From Andrena cerasifolii (lineage: Eukaryota > Arthropoda > Insecta > Hymenoptera > Andrenidae): a stretch of DNA of 64,000 nucleotides. Shown here piece by piece: positions 1 to 11,758 of this stretch (positions are counted from its first letter, which is position 1; each line of letters opens with the position of its first letter). The notes beneath the pieces were generated by a model. That model did not search any database. It worked only from the letters and a program-made list of their open reading frames with translations, and was not told the origin of the DNA. Position numbers and translations under genes: made by a program. The DNA is taken from the NCBI RefSeq assembly GCF_050908995.1, contig NC_135118.1, forward strand, positions 806,001-870,000, given 5' to 3'.

Positions 1-31
1 ATCCCCAAAGCCCGACATCGTGTCGTGACTG

Positions 32-622
32 GTGCGCTCAGTACGAGTGCTGGAAATAAAAAAACTAAACCACTCTTTCTGCGCGGAGACGTTCAAGGAA
101 GGGGTGGTGTCGGAGAATCGTCTCCACGTGCGCGACCGCGCAACAGGTCAACTGTTTTTTATTGATACGGGAGCTGATATTTCGTTGCTTCCGGCAAACC
201 CTAGAATCGATGTTAAGCCTTCGGATCGCAAGCTCTTCGCTGCGAACGAGTCTCGTATAGACACTTTCGGCGAGTCTCTCCGTGAGTTAGATTTAGGATT
301 AAGGCGTGCATTCCGCTGAAATTTCTGCATCCCAGCAGTACCTTTATGCGATAATCGGCGCTGACTTGTTAAAACATTATGGTCTGATTGTGGATTTAAA
401 GAAACGCAGACTCATCGATACATCGACTCGGTTGTACTCTCTGGCGGTCTCGAGGGCTGTTCCGGTCAGTTCGGTCAATTCGGTCAATCCAGGCTCGAGG
501 TTCGCGGAACTTCTCGCAGAGTTTCCGGGGATCACGGGATCGTCCCAGTTATCCCCACCGGGAGAGAGGGACGCGTTCCATTATATTATGACAACCGGCC
601 CTCCCGTCGCGGAGCGTCTGTG
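32..622 (+). pseudogene. Retropepsin domain of gypsy pol, frameshifted
   Basis: The catalytic motif DTGADISLLP (near 166-195) marks an aspartic protease that would process the retroelement polyprotein. The second half, with the typical IIGADLL motif near 352, lies in a different frame, so a frameshift falls near 300-320. The order protease then RT is that of Ty3/gypsy elements. Assignment to the family is secure; the exact N-terminal limit is not, because the window starts just upstream. Confidence 0.8.
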
Positions 623-629
623 ACGTTTG

Positions 630-1940
630 ATGCCGGAGAAACTTAAAGCGGCCAAGGCCGAGTTCAAGGCACTGGTTGCCGCTGGGAATTGTCGTCCGTC
701 TAGTAGCCCGTGGGCTAGTTCGATTCACTTAGTCTGTAAGAAGGACTTGGAAGATTTGCGGCGATTACCGCAAGTTAAACGCGATTACCACACCGGATAG
801 GTATCCGACTCCGCATCTCCACGATTGTACCGTCAATCTGCAAGGGAAGAGCATATTTTCCTCCCTTGATGTATACAAGACGTACAACCAAATTCCGATG
901 GCTCCCGAAGACATCGAGAAAACGCGGTTTGTACGCCCTTTGGCCTTTTTGAGTACTGTTTCATGACTTTCGGGTTTCGTAATGCGGGCCAATCGTTTCA
1001 GCGATATATCACTCGTGCGCTGGGCGATTTGGAATTTGCATTTGTGTATATGGACGACATCCTGGTTGCTTCGTCCTCTCCTGAGGAACATACCGTTCAT
1101 TTGCGCGAGGTGTTCCAGAGACTTAAGGAGTATCATTTCCGCCTCAACGTTGATAAATGCGTGTTCGGCGCGTCCGAGTTGGAGTTTCTAGGTCATACGA
1201 TCTGCAATAGGGGACTCCGCCCCACGGCTCAGCGAGTCGCCGCGATTACGCAGTTTCCCAAACCTGTTAATGTGGTGCAGATGCGTCGTTTCCTCGGCAT
1301 GGTTAATTTTTATCGCCGAAACTTGCCTCACTCCGCGAGTTCACAAGCACCCTTGAATGCTTATATACGTGATTCGCGTAAAAATGACCGACGCGAGATT
1401 GTTTGGACGGAAGAGGCGGAAAGCGCGTTCGCGAAGATCAAGGCTGATCTTGCCGACGCGGCCCTTCTGGTTCACCCTCGCTACAATGCGAAAATCCGTG
1501 TGGTGGTGGACGCATCTGACTCCGCTATGGGCGCGGTCCTGGAACACTTGTCCCTGTCGCAGCTGTGGGAACCGCTCGCGTTCTATTCAAAGAAGTTTAC
1601 GCCCGCTCAGATGAATTACAGCACGTACGATCGGGAACTTACTGCAATTTTCGAGTCCGTAAGGTACTTTCGACCATTCGTCGAAGGTCGTGATTTTGCC
1701 ATAGTCACGGATCATAAGCCGTTAATTTATGCGTTTATGCAAAAAACCGATAAGGCGTCGCCTAGACAAGTACGACAGTTATCGTACATCGCGCAGTTTT
1801 CCACCCGGATCGAGCATGTGGCCGGCGCCCATAATGTGGTCGCGGACGCGCTTTCTCGGGTCCATTCGCTGCGTCTGCCCGTTGAGATCGAACTCAATCA
1901 ACTGGCAGAACAGCAGAGGGCGATGAACAGCTTCAGCTGA
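630..1940 (+). pseudogene. Reverse transcriptase-RNase H of gypsy pol, frameshifted
   Basis: The N-terminal RT fingers (SSPWASSIHLV, near 700) are followed by the palm motif VYMDDILVAS near 1046, which holds the catalytic YMDD aspartates, then the FLGH/RRFLGMVNFYRR connection region. The RNase H domain follows (DASDSAMGAVL, YDRELTAI, TDHKPLIYAF) and ends with HVAGAHNVVADALSRV. The frame changes near 750 and near 950, so no continuous protein can be made. The stretch from 963 to 1940 is open for 325 codons. Confidence 0.88.
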
Positions 1941-1949
1941 TTCGCAAAT

Positions 1950-3138
1950 CCGCCGACTACCCATTCAAAATGAAGGCGATTCAGTGGGGGTCGAATCACA
2001 CGACAATCTTGTGCGAGATCACGGGCGAGACAATGCGGCCGTACATTCCGGCGAGCCTTCGCGAGACCGTTTTTAATCTGTTCCATCGTCCGGCTCATCC
2101 GAGCGTGAAGGTCACTGATCGTTTGATACGGCAACGTGGTGCAAGACTTGTGTAGAGTGACAGCAGTCTAAGGTATCGCGTCATGTTAGATTGTTGCCCG
2201 GACAATTCGTGGCTCCGGACGGCCGTTTTGATCATGTTCACGTTGATATTATAGGCCCCTTGCCGGAGCGGGACGGGTTCAACTACTGCGTCACAATGAT
2301 TGACAGGTTCTCTTGGTGGGTCGAGGTGGTGCCCGCGCGGGAGATTTCAGCCCAGTCGATCTCGGATGTGTTCTACCAGACATGGGTCTTTCGATACGGA
2401 GCTCCGAAGATTCTAACTTCGGACCAAGGAGCTCAGTTCGAGTCGAGGCTTTTCTCGGCGCTGTTGTCCTTGATAGGTTGCGAACGAATTCGCACGACAG
2501 CGTATCACCCCGCATCCAACGGGCTGATCGAACGCTGGCATCGCGTTTCTAAAGCCGCAATCATGTGTCATTCGGATACTAATTGGCCACGTACCCTGTC
2601 AACCGTATTGCTTGGGCTTGGGTTGCATGTGCGACCTGATACCGGGGCGTCTCCGGCCGAGTTTCTGTTCGGGACGACCTTGAGACTGCCTGGGCAATTT
2701 TTTCTCCCGGACGACATTGTTCCGGATCCGATTTCATTTATTAGTGAGTTTCGAGAGTACATGCGCCTAGTGCTGCGGCCTGTGCCTGTAGCGCACAAGT
2801 ACAAGAAGCGCGCGTTCGTGTTTAAAGAGTTACACATGTGTTTGCACGTATTCCTTCGGAACATGGCGAAATAGGCTCTCGAGCGTCCGGATACTGGTCC
2901 GCATAAGGTACTGTAGCGTGTTAGCGATCGCGTTTATGAAATTGAAGTAAATGGTGCTCCAAAAATCGCGTCCGTTGAATTGCTGAAACCAGCGCATGTA
3001 GTTTTTGACAGGCTCGTTGATCTTCCGCCGACCAATGGTGGAACTGGCGATGGTCCGTCCGTAACCGTGAGTTCCTTGCCTGCACTGCGTACGTACCAAC
3101 GTAAAAGGGTTGCGTTTGCGCCCGCCTCCAAAGATTAG
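1950..3138 (+). pseudogene. Integrase of gypsy pol, broken
   Basis: An HHCC-like zinc-binding region (about 2070-2160) contains stops. The catalytic core at 2191-2874 has all three acidic residues: D in HVDIIGPLP, D in LTSDQGAQF and E in GLIERWHR. The C-terminal part, read past in-frame stops near 2872 and 2914, contains a GPHKVL to ELLKPAHVV stretch typical of the gypsy integrase tail. It ends at a TAG at 3136-3138. Family assignment is firm; the gene is inactive. Confidence 0.85.
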
Positions 3139-3339
3139 GTTAGCAGCGTTAAAACCGCGTATTATAAGCGTACAAATGTATTACAGTATTATTTTTACAT
3201 ATATTTTTCTACTGTGCGTTTGTGACGTCCAAAGACTAATGTGGCAATTACAAGACTGCGTATTTTAAGTGTGCGAAACATATCATGCTTTGCTAGAGCT
3301 ATCATCTTTTTGTTATTACATCGAGCATAGGGCTCGTAA

Positions 3340-3485
3340 TAGCGTTCCTCATTGCATTATAGTATCTTTTTACACGGCGCGTAAGAATCGTAGCACTCTT
3401 CATTGTATTATAGTATCCATTTTATATTCTTCATTGTATTATAGTATCCGTTATATATTCTTTATTGTATTATAGTATCTTTTAT
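3340..3485 (+). repeat. Short tandem repeat with TATTATAGTATC core
   Basis: Four imperfect copies of a unit containing cattgtattatagtatc occur between the integrase and the presumed 3' LTR, spaced about 30-55 bp apart. Gypsy elements often carry such arrays between pol and the LTR; no function is visible here. Confidence 0.7.
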
Positions 3486-3656
3486 ATAGCGTGTAAGGTT
3501 TACAGCACTTGAACTGGTTTGTGCTTTCAATATCCAAAGACTGTGTGCGTTACTAGTCGCGAGGTCGATTCGACTGTTACCGGTATTAAATTACCATAGT
3601 GTGATAAAACATGTGAAAACACACGGGCGTGCAATTAGATTCAGATCCACCTCCGA

Positions 3657-4137
3657 TCTTGGGGGGGAGTGCTGTGGGGAGCGCGTTAGCGAGTTTCCTC
3701 TCTATGTTCCCCACCTCTCCGGCATGTGGAGAGTGGGGGGATCGTCGTCTCCAAGCTTACGCTCATCGAGCTAAAACACGTGTACGTTATTCACCACCAT
3801 CCAGTTAGTCCATCTAAACTTGAAGCTACACGCATCTCTGGGACCTCCTCTACGGGGCTGTCCTACTGGCTTACATTTTTACTCGTTATCACGAGTTTTA
3901 AATGTATAACGCATTGTTTTACGTACAAAAAAATTCTGGTGTTTCTCGTTGACTTCATACCACTGAGTTTGGTCGAAAACTTATTGCCAAGGGTTGTAAT
4001 GCCTTCGTACTAGATAGGTTGCTAAAATACAAATCGACCAATCGTTATGCCCAGAGAATTCGGGCTGTGGACTGGAAAGTATCCAAAATTCCACTCATTG
4101 TCAGTTCTAGAGTTACTATTTCTGTATACACATTGAA
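3657..4137 (+). other. Polypurine tract and probable gypsy 3' LTR
   Basis: A G-rich tract (cttgggggggag, near 3657-3668) resembles the plus-strand priming site of LTR elements. It is followed by a TGTGGGGAGC sequence that could open the LTR. No second LTR is in the window, so neither length nor TG...CA ends can be confirmed. Confidence 0.35.
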
Positions 4138-4513
4138 GATATACTCTCGATATACTTATGATTATGTCACTCCAGGTCGAATATTGCTTGATTCAGGATC
4201 CTCAACGAGGGTGTCTTCAACGAGAGGCCCTCGGTGCTCGTCGCTGGCGCCGTTCGCGGATCGGCGCTTCGCGATTGCTTTCGAATATTGGCCTACTTCG
4301 CGCCATGCCGTCGCCCGACTCTGGCCGTGGCCTCTATCGCTATATTACTCCCCCCCCCCCCAGCGATTTAGCGTCGTATCCGCAGTCCCGCCAATCAGCT
4401 GCTTCGAAGATTGTACTCCATCCATAACACTAGAATTACATCACTTAACCCACCCCTTTACATCACCCTATTATCACCTTATAACTACCTTAAGACTAAT
4501 TTAAAACTAGGAG
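4138..4513 (+). repeat. Dispersed repeat, copy 1
   Basis: This block is closely similar to 10051-10479, from atatactctcgatatac to the end at aaaactaggagat. Copy 1 lacks about 55 bp after the C-run that is present in copy 2 (an inner stretch ending in a G-run). It has no coding potential. The paired copy is bounded by 29 bp direct repeats, so this is a mobile unit of unknown class. Confidence 0.75.
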
Positions 4514-4591
4514 ATGCAACGTTTGTAGTAAAATCGGCGGTATACCTTCCCAGCTGTTTTAGGGTTCTACCTTACCGATTAAGGTATTAAT

Positions 4592-5440
4592 TTGATCGCT
4601 TTGGATCGTCCTCGAATCTCACTTCTTTTTTCGTTCTGCGCGTTGGTCCTCATTTTCCCCGTCTGTCATTATGTACGCCGGTTTGAGCCTGTCCAACGTG
4701 ACTGCGTTCTTGACTTGGATCTTGAGGATAAAGTAGCTCGTGCGGAGGTCTTCGTCCTCTTCCTGCACCCGAGCCATTTTGTCGTACGCTACTAGTTCCA
4801 AGCTCTCTACGCTTGAAAGCGTGTTGGCTACCACGTTATCTTTGCCTGACAGGTGCCGAATGTCTGTGGAAAATTGACGGATGAAATCCGAATATCTAAA
4901 TTGCGGCGGCGAGCATTTCTCTAGGTTTTACGTGAACGCGAAAATTAGGGGCTTGTGGTCCGCAAATATCCTAAATGCACGGGCCTTCGACCATGTGCAG
5001 GAATCGCCTTACCGCTGCATATATCGCTAGCAGCTCCCTATCATACGCGCTGTATTTACGCTGAGCGTAAACATTTGTTCTCGTGGTACTGCTGCAGCGC
5101 GGCCTCCACTGCATTATTTGACGCACCTAACATTATTGCTAAACTCGCTCCGGGCACTGGGTAGACAAACATCGTCGCGTCTGCTAACGCCCGTTTTAAC
5201 GTAGGATTTCCTAGACGCGATCCATCGCGGCGGTCAATGTGAGAAAGTATGCTGTTCTTGTCGCTCACATTATTTGTCACTCTCGTAACGAGCTTCTTGA
5301 AAGCTAACCTTTGCAGTTTTATTAGCATTAACCCTTTATTCTTGAAAAACAAAACTTTTGCAGCATCAGCGACTAACAACTGCAAGAAATTTTTATACTT
5401 CTGAAAATTGAGCGTTGCTCTCTTCAGAAGAAATTGTCAG
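4592..5440 (-). pseudogene. Second Ty3/gypsy fragment: RT end, RNase H, integrase tail
   Basis: Reading the minus strand from about 5385 gives the RT-RNase H junction (LKRALADATMFVYPVPGASL), then AQRKYSAYDRELLAIY near 5080-5035 and DNVVANTLSSVESL near 4830, the end of RNase H. The sequence then jumps almost directly to TLDRLKPAYIM near 4690, the integrase C-terminus. The integrase core is therefore deleted. The fragment faces the first gypsy element. It is non-functional. Confidence 0.8.
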
Positions 5441-6356
5441 TCCACATAATTTATCTGTTGTTAACTTTGTTTATTTATAAATAAATATTTTATTCATAAG
5501 AATATAAATTGTTATTTATAAAAATCATTTTAAAAATATTTATTTATAAAAATAATAGTATTAGAAACTATATAAAATTAATATTTCATTTGTACAAACA
5601 TTAAAAATATTTATAAAACTCATTATAAATTAAATTAATTAATTATATTTTTTATCATACATTTATTTTATATACAGGGTGTCCCAGAATTGGGGGACAA
5701 TCCAGAACATGTAACCGTAACCATAACTGCCATTGTAAGCGTAACCGAAATTATGTCGGTCTCGACTCCCGGGTTTTAAATGACAGAAACAAGAAACCAA
5801 GAACTACCATAATCACACTAAATCTTCGGAAATTTACCTTGTGGATCCTTTTTTCATATATTTTATGAGTTCGAATTAATCTTAATACCTAACTACATAT
5901 ATATTCTATATGTGAAAATTTTCGACAATGAGGAGGTTTTTGCAGCTGAGTGTGTTTTTGTGTATTTTTACCTAGTTACAATATAGGTTCTGATTTTAAT
6001 ATGTTTTATAATGAAATATATTTTTGTCGTATTTACACATTAGTTATATTTGAATTAAGAAAAATATAAAAAATCATGATCACTCTATTTAAAAAATTTA
6101 TAAGAAAGTAATATAATAGCTGGAGAATTTTGTCCTTCAGTGTACAACTTCTTGTAAAAGTATCTTGTAATTTATTATGCGACTCACCCTGCACGTGTGT
6201 CACATTCTACAAAATAGTACATAAGAACGATTTACTTACATTGATTATATCTATTATATCATCCTTGTGTTTTAATTGTCTTTGAAAGTAAATTAGTTTC
6301 AAATGCGATACAAAATATATTTTATGTTAATTAATATACATTTCCCTTTGTTATAG
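5441..6356. other. AT-rich, gene-free stretch with CAGGGTG-ended repeat
   Basis: No coding region is seen. A unit bounded by tacagggtgtccc (5673-5685) and tcaccctgca (about 6184-6193) may be a small transposon of the CAGGGTG-ended type common in this window (compare 17092, 19616 and 62606). The last bases, ttgttatag at 6348-6356, are a good 3' splice site for the Rif1-like exon that follows. Confidence 0.5.
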
Positions 6357-7942
6357 AGAAAGCGAGTAAGCTTTGCAGATCCTCCGGTTTCAAAGGAAAT
6401 GGGATATGAAATTACCAACAATGATTCTCCACACAAAGCTAACAAATGTGTCCCGCGTGGATTATTGGGGCGTAAAGATTCACCATTGAGGCTAAAGCAT
6501 ATTAAACAGAAACTAATGCATACTGATTCAGATAAAACGGAAAAAGAAGAAACAGATATGTCAGATACGTCTGAAGTTGACTTACAGTGTGAAAGAGAAA
6601 ATGAATTATTGACAAAAATAGCAGAAGAATTAGAATATTCTGAGCATACTCCAATAGACACTGACGCTCAGCCAGCGGGTAGCTCTGTGGAAAATGAGCC
6701 AATTAATATTACCCCTGTGAGAGTTAATGACTGTAATAAAGTTAAAATCGACAATTTAAGTGTTGAATTTGAAATTACCCAAAATTCAACGTTTTCCAAA
6801 CTTACGGAACCACAATCTATAAATACAGAAGAACAGAATAAAAAAGATGATGTCTTGGAAACATCAAAAACTTCCATTGACAGTATAGAAAATACTGCAT
6901 TTGACGATTCCGAGACACAGGAAGATATATTTAATGGAACAGACACAAAGCATGATGATGATCTTGAAGTTACAGAAACTAACAAAGATATAAATGCAAG
7001 AGATGTACAAAACCTTTCTGTTCAAAATCATTCATTAGGTTCTGCCACAAATGACTCCAGTAGAGATCATTCATTTGAAAAATATATAAATTCTGAAAAT
7101 TTAGAGGACACAGTGGATGCAGAGAATCTCACTGGTATTAATACTACAGCAAACTCGGACGAAATTTTCTGTGGAAGATTTATACGAACTAGTACGCAAG
7201 CAGTAGAAAATACGGAAGGAGAAGATACGTTGCCAGTGACAGATTCAATATTTGGTAGTTTACCTTTGAGCCAAGAAAGTCAAAATATAAGCCAGTTTAA
7301 TGTAGAAATTCCAGATCCAGAGTCATTAGATTCCACTCAACCCATATATCCTACATTGATATCACGCATGGAACCTATAAAACTTATTATTGATCAGCTA
7401 ACTAATCCTCTTTGGGTACAACATTTGTCCACATATTTTGAAAATAGAAATCTCGAAACTGTCGGTGACGTCGCGCGATTATCCGAACGTGAAATAAACC
7501 GAATTCCTGTAAAGGGTAATTCAAAAGTTGAATTTGTAAAAAATGTTCTTATGTGGTTTGAAAAAACATATGTTATGAAGGAACCGACTAGTATATTAGA
7601 AGCATCATGTTCTGTAAATGTTAACATACCTGCATTTACAGTAAATGTAATATATCAAGACCAAGGATCACAAACAACTTTCAATGCGCCACAAAATCAA
7701 TCAATAAATCAGGGTACTCTGTTTAGTCAACCAAGTTCTAGCAAAATGTTTGACAGTGTTAATACAATTGATAAGAATGTATCTGAACCAGCTAAAGATG
7801 CGACGAAATCTACTTTAAATGAGTCATCAAGTGTATCCATTTGTTCGACATTGTCACAGACATCATATGAACCCACTGCAACAACAACCGCTACCATGCA
7901 TGCCTCTGCTTCAGTTTCGAAGCCATCGGATATGACAACTAT
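6357..7942 (+). CDS. Rif1: Rif1-like protein, antepenultimate exon (partial gene)
   Basis: Rif1 controls replication timing and double-strand-break repair choice by bringing PP1 phosphatase to chromatin. This exon opens after a TAG acceptor with KRVSFADPP, a PP1-docking RVxF motif of the kind found in the Rif1 C-terminal region. A long acidic, Ser/Thr-rich disordered part follows. Near its end is a folded block (from IYPTLISRMEPIKLIIDQL through LETVGDVARL to KVEFVKNVL) that resembles the conserved Rif1 C-terminal block. The exon ends at GTAAGT (7943), leaving two bases of a codon that the next exon completes. Upstream exons lie outside the window or beyond the repeats. The name rests on motif resemblance, not a database search. 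Confidence 0.72.
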
Positions 7943-8182
7943 GTAAGTTAGAAAACATTTTGTTTGACATTATCTTGCTAGTGTAATATAATGAATATTA
8001 TTATTCTACTTCAAGATTATTATTATGACCATTGACTTTTTCTTTTATGAAGTTCTGTTTTAATTTAGTTACACAATTTCTGCGAATCTCGTACGTACGC
8101 AATATAGTATTAACTTAATTATAAAATTATTGCGTTACGGAAGGTTTTTAGAAGGTACATATATTATAAATAAATATGTATA

Positions 8183-8688
8183 GCGACAGAGTCATTCCAT
8201 GCGAACTCGGACAGATTTTGGAGTAAGTTTTCGTAGATTGCTGAAATTTGAATATTTTGTAGTCTTTAGTGGTATTTAAACGTACCTCAAAGGATATTTC
8301 AAAATTTTGAGAAATGTCGATTTTACAGCTGTTTGAAGTTAAGTGCTAACTGTTTTTTCAATACATTATAGCTATGGAAGTAGTAAATGGAGAGAGATGA
8401 GCTTTACGGTGCTTATAGAGAAGACATTGAAGTTTTAAGAAAAAAATATTTCAGTTTAAAAAAAAGATTGAACTATTTTTGTGCAATTATTTTAAACAAA
8501 TGCAGGTTTTTAAAAAAGTTAGCATTTAATTTCAAACAGCTGTAAAACCGACATTTTTCAAAATTTTGAAAAATCCTTTGAGGTGCGTTTAAATACCACT
8601 AAAGACTACAAAATATTCAAATTTCAGCAATCTACGAAAATTTACTCCGAAATCTGTCCGAGTCCGCATGGAATGTTCCGACAGCAAT
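8183..8688. repeat. Palindromic MITE-like repeat in Rif1 intron
   Basis: Arms of about 170 bp (8183-8352 and 8514-8688) are inverted copies with scattered mismatches, around a loop of about 160 bp. The ends read gcgacagagtcattccatgcg on the left and, reversed, gctgtcggaacattccatgcg on the right. No coding sequence is present; it would fold into a long hairpin in the intron RNA. Confidence 0.8.
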
Positions 8689-8828
8689 ATGCAGAATTTG
8701 GAGAAAATAATTATATGGTTATTACTATTTGTTATTCATGAAACCACATTTGTCTGTATTATATCAATCATTTGTTTAATGTAAATAAACAGCGTATTCT
8801 AAGTTAATAAAATTTTACTTTTGTTTAG

Positions 8829-9129
8829 ACAAATGTTAAGTCTACCGGTACCATCTGCGCTAGTTACTACCATTGCGCCAGACACCATTATTGGAAACCA
8901 CAATCCTTCTGATGCACATACAGTTTCTGCCGTACCTGCAATGAAAGATGTTAGTACTTGTACTAGTACTGATTCTGTTGGTTTATCAAACGCAATGGCA
9001 TACAAATCCACAAAATCTGTCGCAGCACAAATGGCGTTAGAAGATCTTTTGGACGAAATAGACGTTAGTTTGGTATTAGCAAGTGGAGTTAGAAGATGTA
9101 ATCCAGAAAAAATTCTATCGCACTACAAG
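8829..9129 (+). CDS. Rif1: Rif1-like protein, penultimate exon
   Basis: The exon follows a tttgtttag acceptor and begins with the single base that completes the codon left open at 7942, so phase is kept. It encodes about 100 residues, ending KILSHYK at a GTAAAT donor (9130) in phase 0. The segment AAQMALEDLLDEIDVSLVLASGVRRCNPEKIL is folded and predicted helical. It continues the Rif1-like C-terminal part. Splice phase agreement on both sides is strong evidence that it belongs to one gene with the neighbouring exons. Confidence 0.75.
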
Positions 9130-9380
9130 GTAAATAAATAGCTTTCCTTTATTCATCTATTCACTTTTAATATAAGTTCAAAAAATTTCATTCCTCTGAT
9201 TGAATTTCTGAATTTTCATTTCTTCTGTGTTCATATGTACACTTATCTGCATGAATTGTAAATTGGGTAATTTATTAGACTCCAAGTCAAAATTCTGGTC
9301 AAAAGTTCTGAACAACTTTTCCTTATACATATAACTCGCGCTCTGGTGTTTCGGCTTTAAAGTCGTCGCCCACTAGACCA

Positions 9381-9778
9381 GCGAAGGCCACATCGGGCTA
9401 TTTGGGAGCCCGGTCTCCATGAGGTTTACCATAGCCACGCGGAAGGGGATCTCGAAGGCCAATGGTAATGTGGGCGCGTTACGGATAGAGAAAACTGTAA
9501 GAGTGTAATTGGTAGCATGCGGTGCAGGCTCGTACCCCTAGGTTGATAGTTATTACTGGCCCTCGTAGGAGCCCAAGTGGCAGCGATCACTGGGACCCCC
9601 AAGATTCCCAGTCATTCAAGCCTATCGTATGGGTATGAGGATGCACTGCGCACTACTACAGTTTTCCCTATCCGTGACGCGCCCACGTTACAATTGGCTT
9701 TCGAGCTCCCTTTCCGCGCGGCTATGATAAACATCATGGACACCGGGCTCCCAAATGGCCCGATGTGGCCTTCGCTGC
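9381..9778. repeat. Foldback repeat in Rif1 intron
   Basis: Arms 9381-9498 and 9657-9778 are inverted copies of about 120 bp, with gcgaaggccacatcgggc at the outer edge and a loop of about 158 bp. It has high GC content compared with the surrounding intron. No protein is recognisable. Confidence 0.75.
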
Positions 9779-9931
9779 ACTTGACTGAAGCGCCGCGAAG
9801 CGACCGCGACGACCACGCGTCGCTCATGTGACTGAACAGCAGCGACTACGCATCGCCTATATAAGAGAACGGCGCCGACGAACATTTCGCTTTGGTCGCC
9901 GCGCTTCGCTTCGGCAAATTGGGAGACGGTT

Positions 9932-10606
9932 TTTAAGGCTCCCCCAAACCAACGCGAATATTCGCTCCGGGCCGCGGAGCAGATAAGGCAGCAGTTTTTT
10001 ATACGTATCTGATCTGCGGCGGATCAGATAGCACTGCCCATAAGCCACCATATACTCTCGATATACTTATGATTATGTCACTCCAGGTCAAATATTGCTT
10101 GATTGAGGATCCTCAACGAGGGTGTCTTCAATGAGAGGCCCTCGGTGCTCGTCGTTGACGCCGTTTGCGGATCGGCGCTTCGCGATTACTTTCGAATATC
10201 GGCCTACTTCGCGCCACGCCGTCGCCCGAATCTGGCCGTGGCCTCTATCGCTATATTACTCCCCCCCCCCCCCCAGCGACTTAGCGTTACCCACTGGAAA
10301 ATGCACACATTTTGTGCCTCTTCGGAGGGGGGGGGGGGGGTCGTATCCGCAGTCCTGCCAATCAGCTGGTTCGAAGATTGTACTCCATCCATAACACTAG
10401 AATTACATCACTTAACCCATCCCTTTACATCACCCTATTATCACCTTATAACTACCTTAAGACTAATTTAAAACTTGGAGATCAGATAGCACTGCCCATA
10501 AGCCACCACGTATTAAAAACTGCAGCCTTATCTGATCCGCGGCCCGGAGCGGATATTCGCGTTGATTTGGGGGAGCCTTTAAGTTGCGTGGCTCGGAAGT
10601 TCCACC
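9932..10606. repeat. Second foldback repeat, split by a nested insertion
   Basis: The sequence aaggctcccccaaaccaacg near 9936 and its inverted counterpart near 10586-10604 form arms of about 85 bp that also contain the GGGCCGCGG core. The palindrome is interrupted between 10051 and 10479 by the dispersed repeat also found at 4138. Confidence 0.75.
10051..10479 (+). repeat. Dispersed repeat, copy 2, with 29 bp flanking direct repeats
   Basis: It is homologous to 4138-4513. It is bounded by identical 29 bp copies (10022-10050 and 10480-10508) that start gatcagatagcactgccc. C-run and G-run tracts lie at about 10261-10275 and 10327-10340. It has neither TG...CA LTR ends nor a poly(A) tail, so the class is not clear. 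Confidence 0.75.
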
Positions 10607-11041
10607 GCTAATATTCCACTGTTAATATCTCGAGAGCGAAGCCTCGGATCCCAAAGCGGTAAAGGAATTTTCGATTTTTTTTTGAATCAGGACATTGCAT
10701 GTTCTGGATTGTCCCGAAATTTAGGAATACCCTGTGTAGTATGGAATATATCTTTACGAATATCTCGGAAACTAAAAGTATAGGGAAAAGAAAAGTAGTA
10801 TAGATCAAAGTTGTTCAGACTGTTGACCTTGACAACATATTTCAAGGTCATTGAAATCGGTGAGGTCGTTCGCCTTGTAAATAATCATCACTACTTCTTA
10901 TTTAAATGGTTCTAGTGGTTGAAATTTGTGACGATAGAGATAATAATGCGAGTAAAGACGATATGGATTTCAAGTATATTTTGATATATTACAAATTCAT
11001 TGTTGAATTGCAGTTTAGTAAATATTAATACATTTTTGTAG

Positions 11042-11758
11042 AACAAAATGAGACACCTTCCACCAGCAGAATTGGAGAGGGAGACCATCAGAATGCTTGG
11101 TCTTGAAAGTAGAAACAGCTGCAATGAAGCGACATTAAAGTCTGTCTGCCGTGCGTGTGGGATTAATAAAGTATTACTTCGGCTTCCTGACATTTTCAGT
11201 GCTGATAAAGAATTCTTTATTAAAGTATTGAATGCTTATCGGAAAAAGATGAAAACCAGTGACTGTTTAAATGTTCTCGATTTCGCCGAAGTGAAGGAAG
11301 CTGTTTGCCAAAAATGTACCTCTTCGGAACTCGCTGAAATGTTGTCAAACAAATTGAAAGAGGAAGAACAAATGGGAATAAGGAAGCCTATGACAGAATT
11401 ATCAAGCTTGGATGCCATGCTTAAAAGAATGCCAATGGATGTAATTATTAGTCACACAGTAGCAAATGATGAGCTTATTCCTTCACGTGTTGTTCTAGAC
11501 ATAGCTTTACAGAACAACAGCGCAAGCGATATAGCACAAGCTTTGGAATCTCAGTCCTCTCCTATCACGAAAAATGTTTTTGACAAACTCTGGTCTTCCC
11601 AATTTGCAATTGAGCATATTGAAGAATGCAGCAAATCTAAGGAAGATTTGCTGAAAATTCTTAAAGCTGTTAGTTCGAAACTCAGTCAACAGGATCTACT
11701 GGAAGCGTTTTATGAATCTATGAACGTCAAATTAACGGTAAAACAAGAACAGGACTAA
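11042..11758 (+). CDS. Rif1: Rif1-like protein, terminal exon
   Basis: A ttttttgtag-type acceptor at 11041 opens this exon in phase 0, matching the donor at 9130. It encodes 238 residues (NKMRHLPPAELERETIRMLG...) and ends in TAA at 11756-11758. The protein is largely helical, with repeated leucine-rich stretches, two Cys pairs (CRAC, CQKC) and a C-terminus rich in Lys and Glu. Downstream sequence is non-coding, so this is the last exon. I do not recognise a named domain in it; it is assigned to Rif1 by splice phase and order. Confidence 0.72.
   Translation, partial: NKMRHLPPAELERETIRMLGLESRNSCNEATLKSVCRACGINKVLLRLPDIFSADKEFFIKVLNAYRKKMKTSDCLNVLDFAEVKEAVCQKCTSSELAEMLSNKLKEEEQMGIRKPMTELSSLDAMLKRMPMDVIISHTVANDELIPSRVVLDIALQNNSASDIAQALESQSSPITKNVFDKLWSSQFAIEHIEECSKSKEDLLKILKAVSSKLSQQDLLEAFYESMNVKLTVKQEQD

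Larger units (their letters stand above)
1..4137 (+). mobile_element. Decayed Ty3/gypsy LTR retrotransposon (3' portion)
   Basis: Pieces of retropepsin, reverse transcriptase, RNase H and integrase follow one another in the gypsy order, but in several reading frames, so the pol gene is dead. The window begins inside the element, so gag and the 5' LTR are not seen. A purine-rich tract near 3657 and a probable 3' LTR follow pol. The right boundary is uncertain and is set where an unrelated dispersed repeat begins. Confidence 0.85.
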
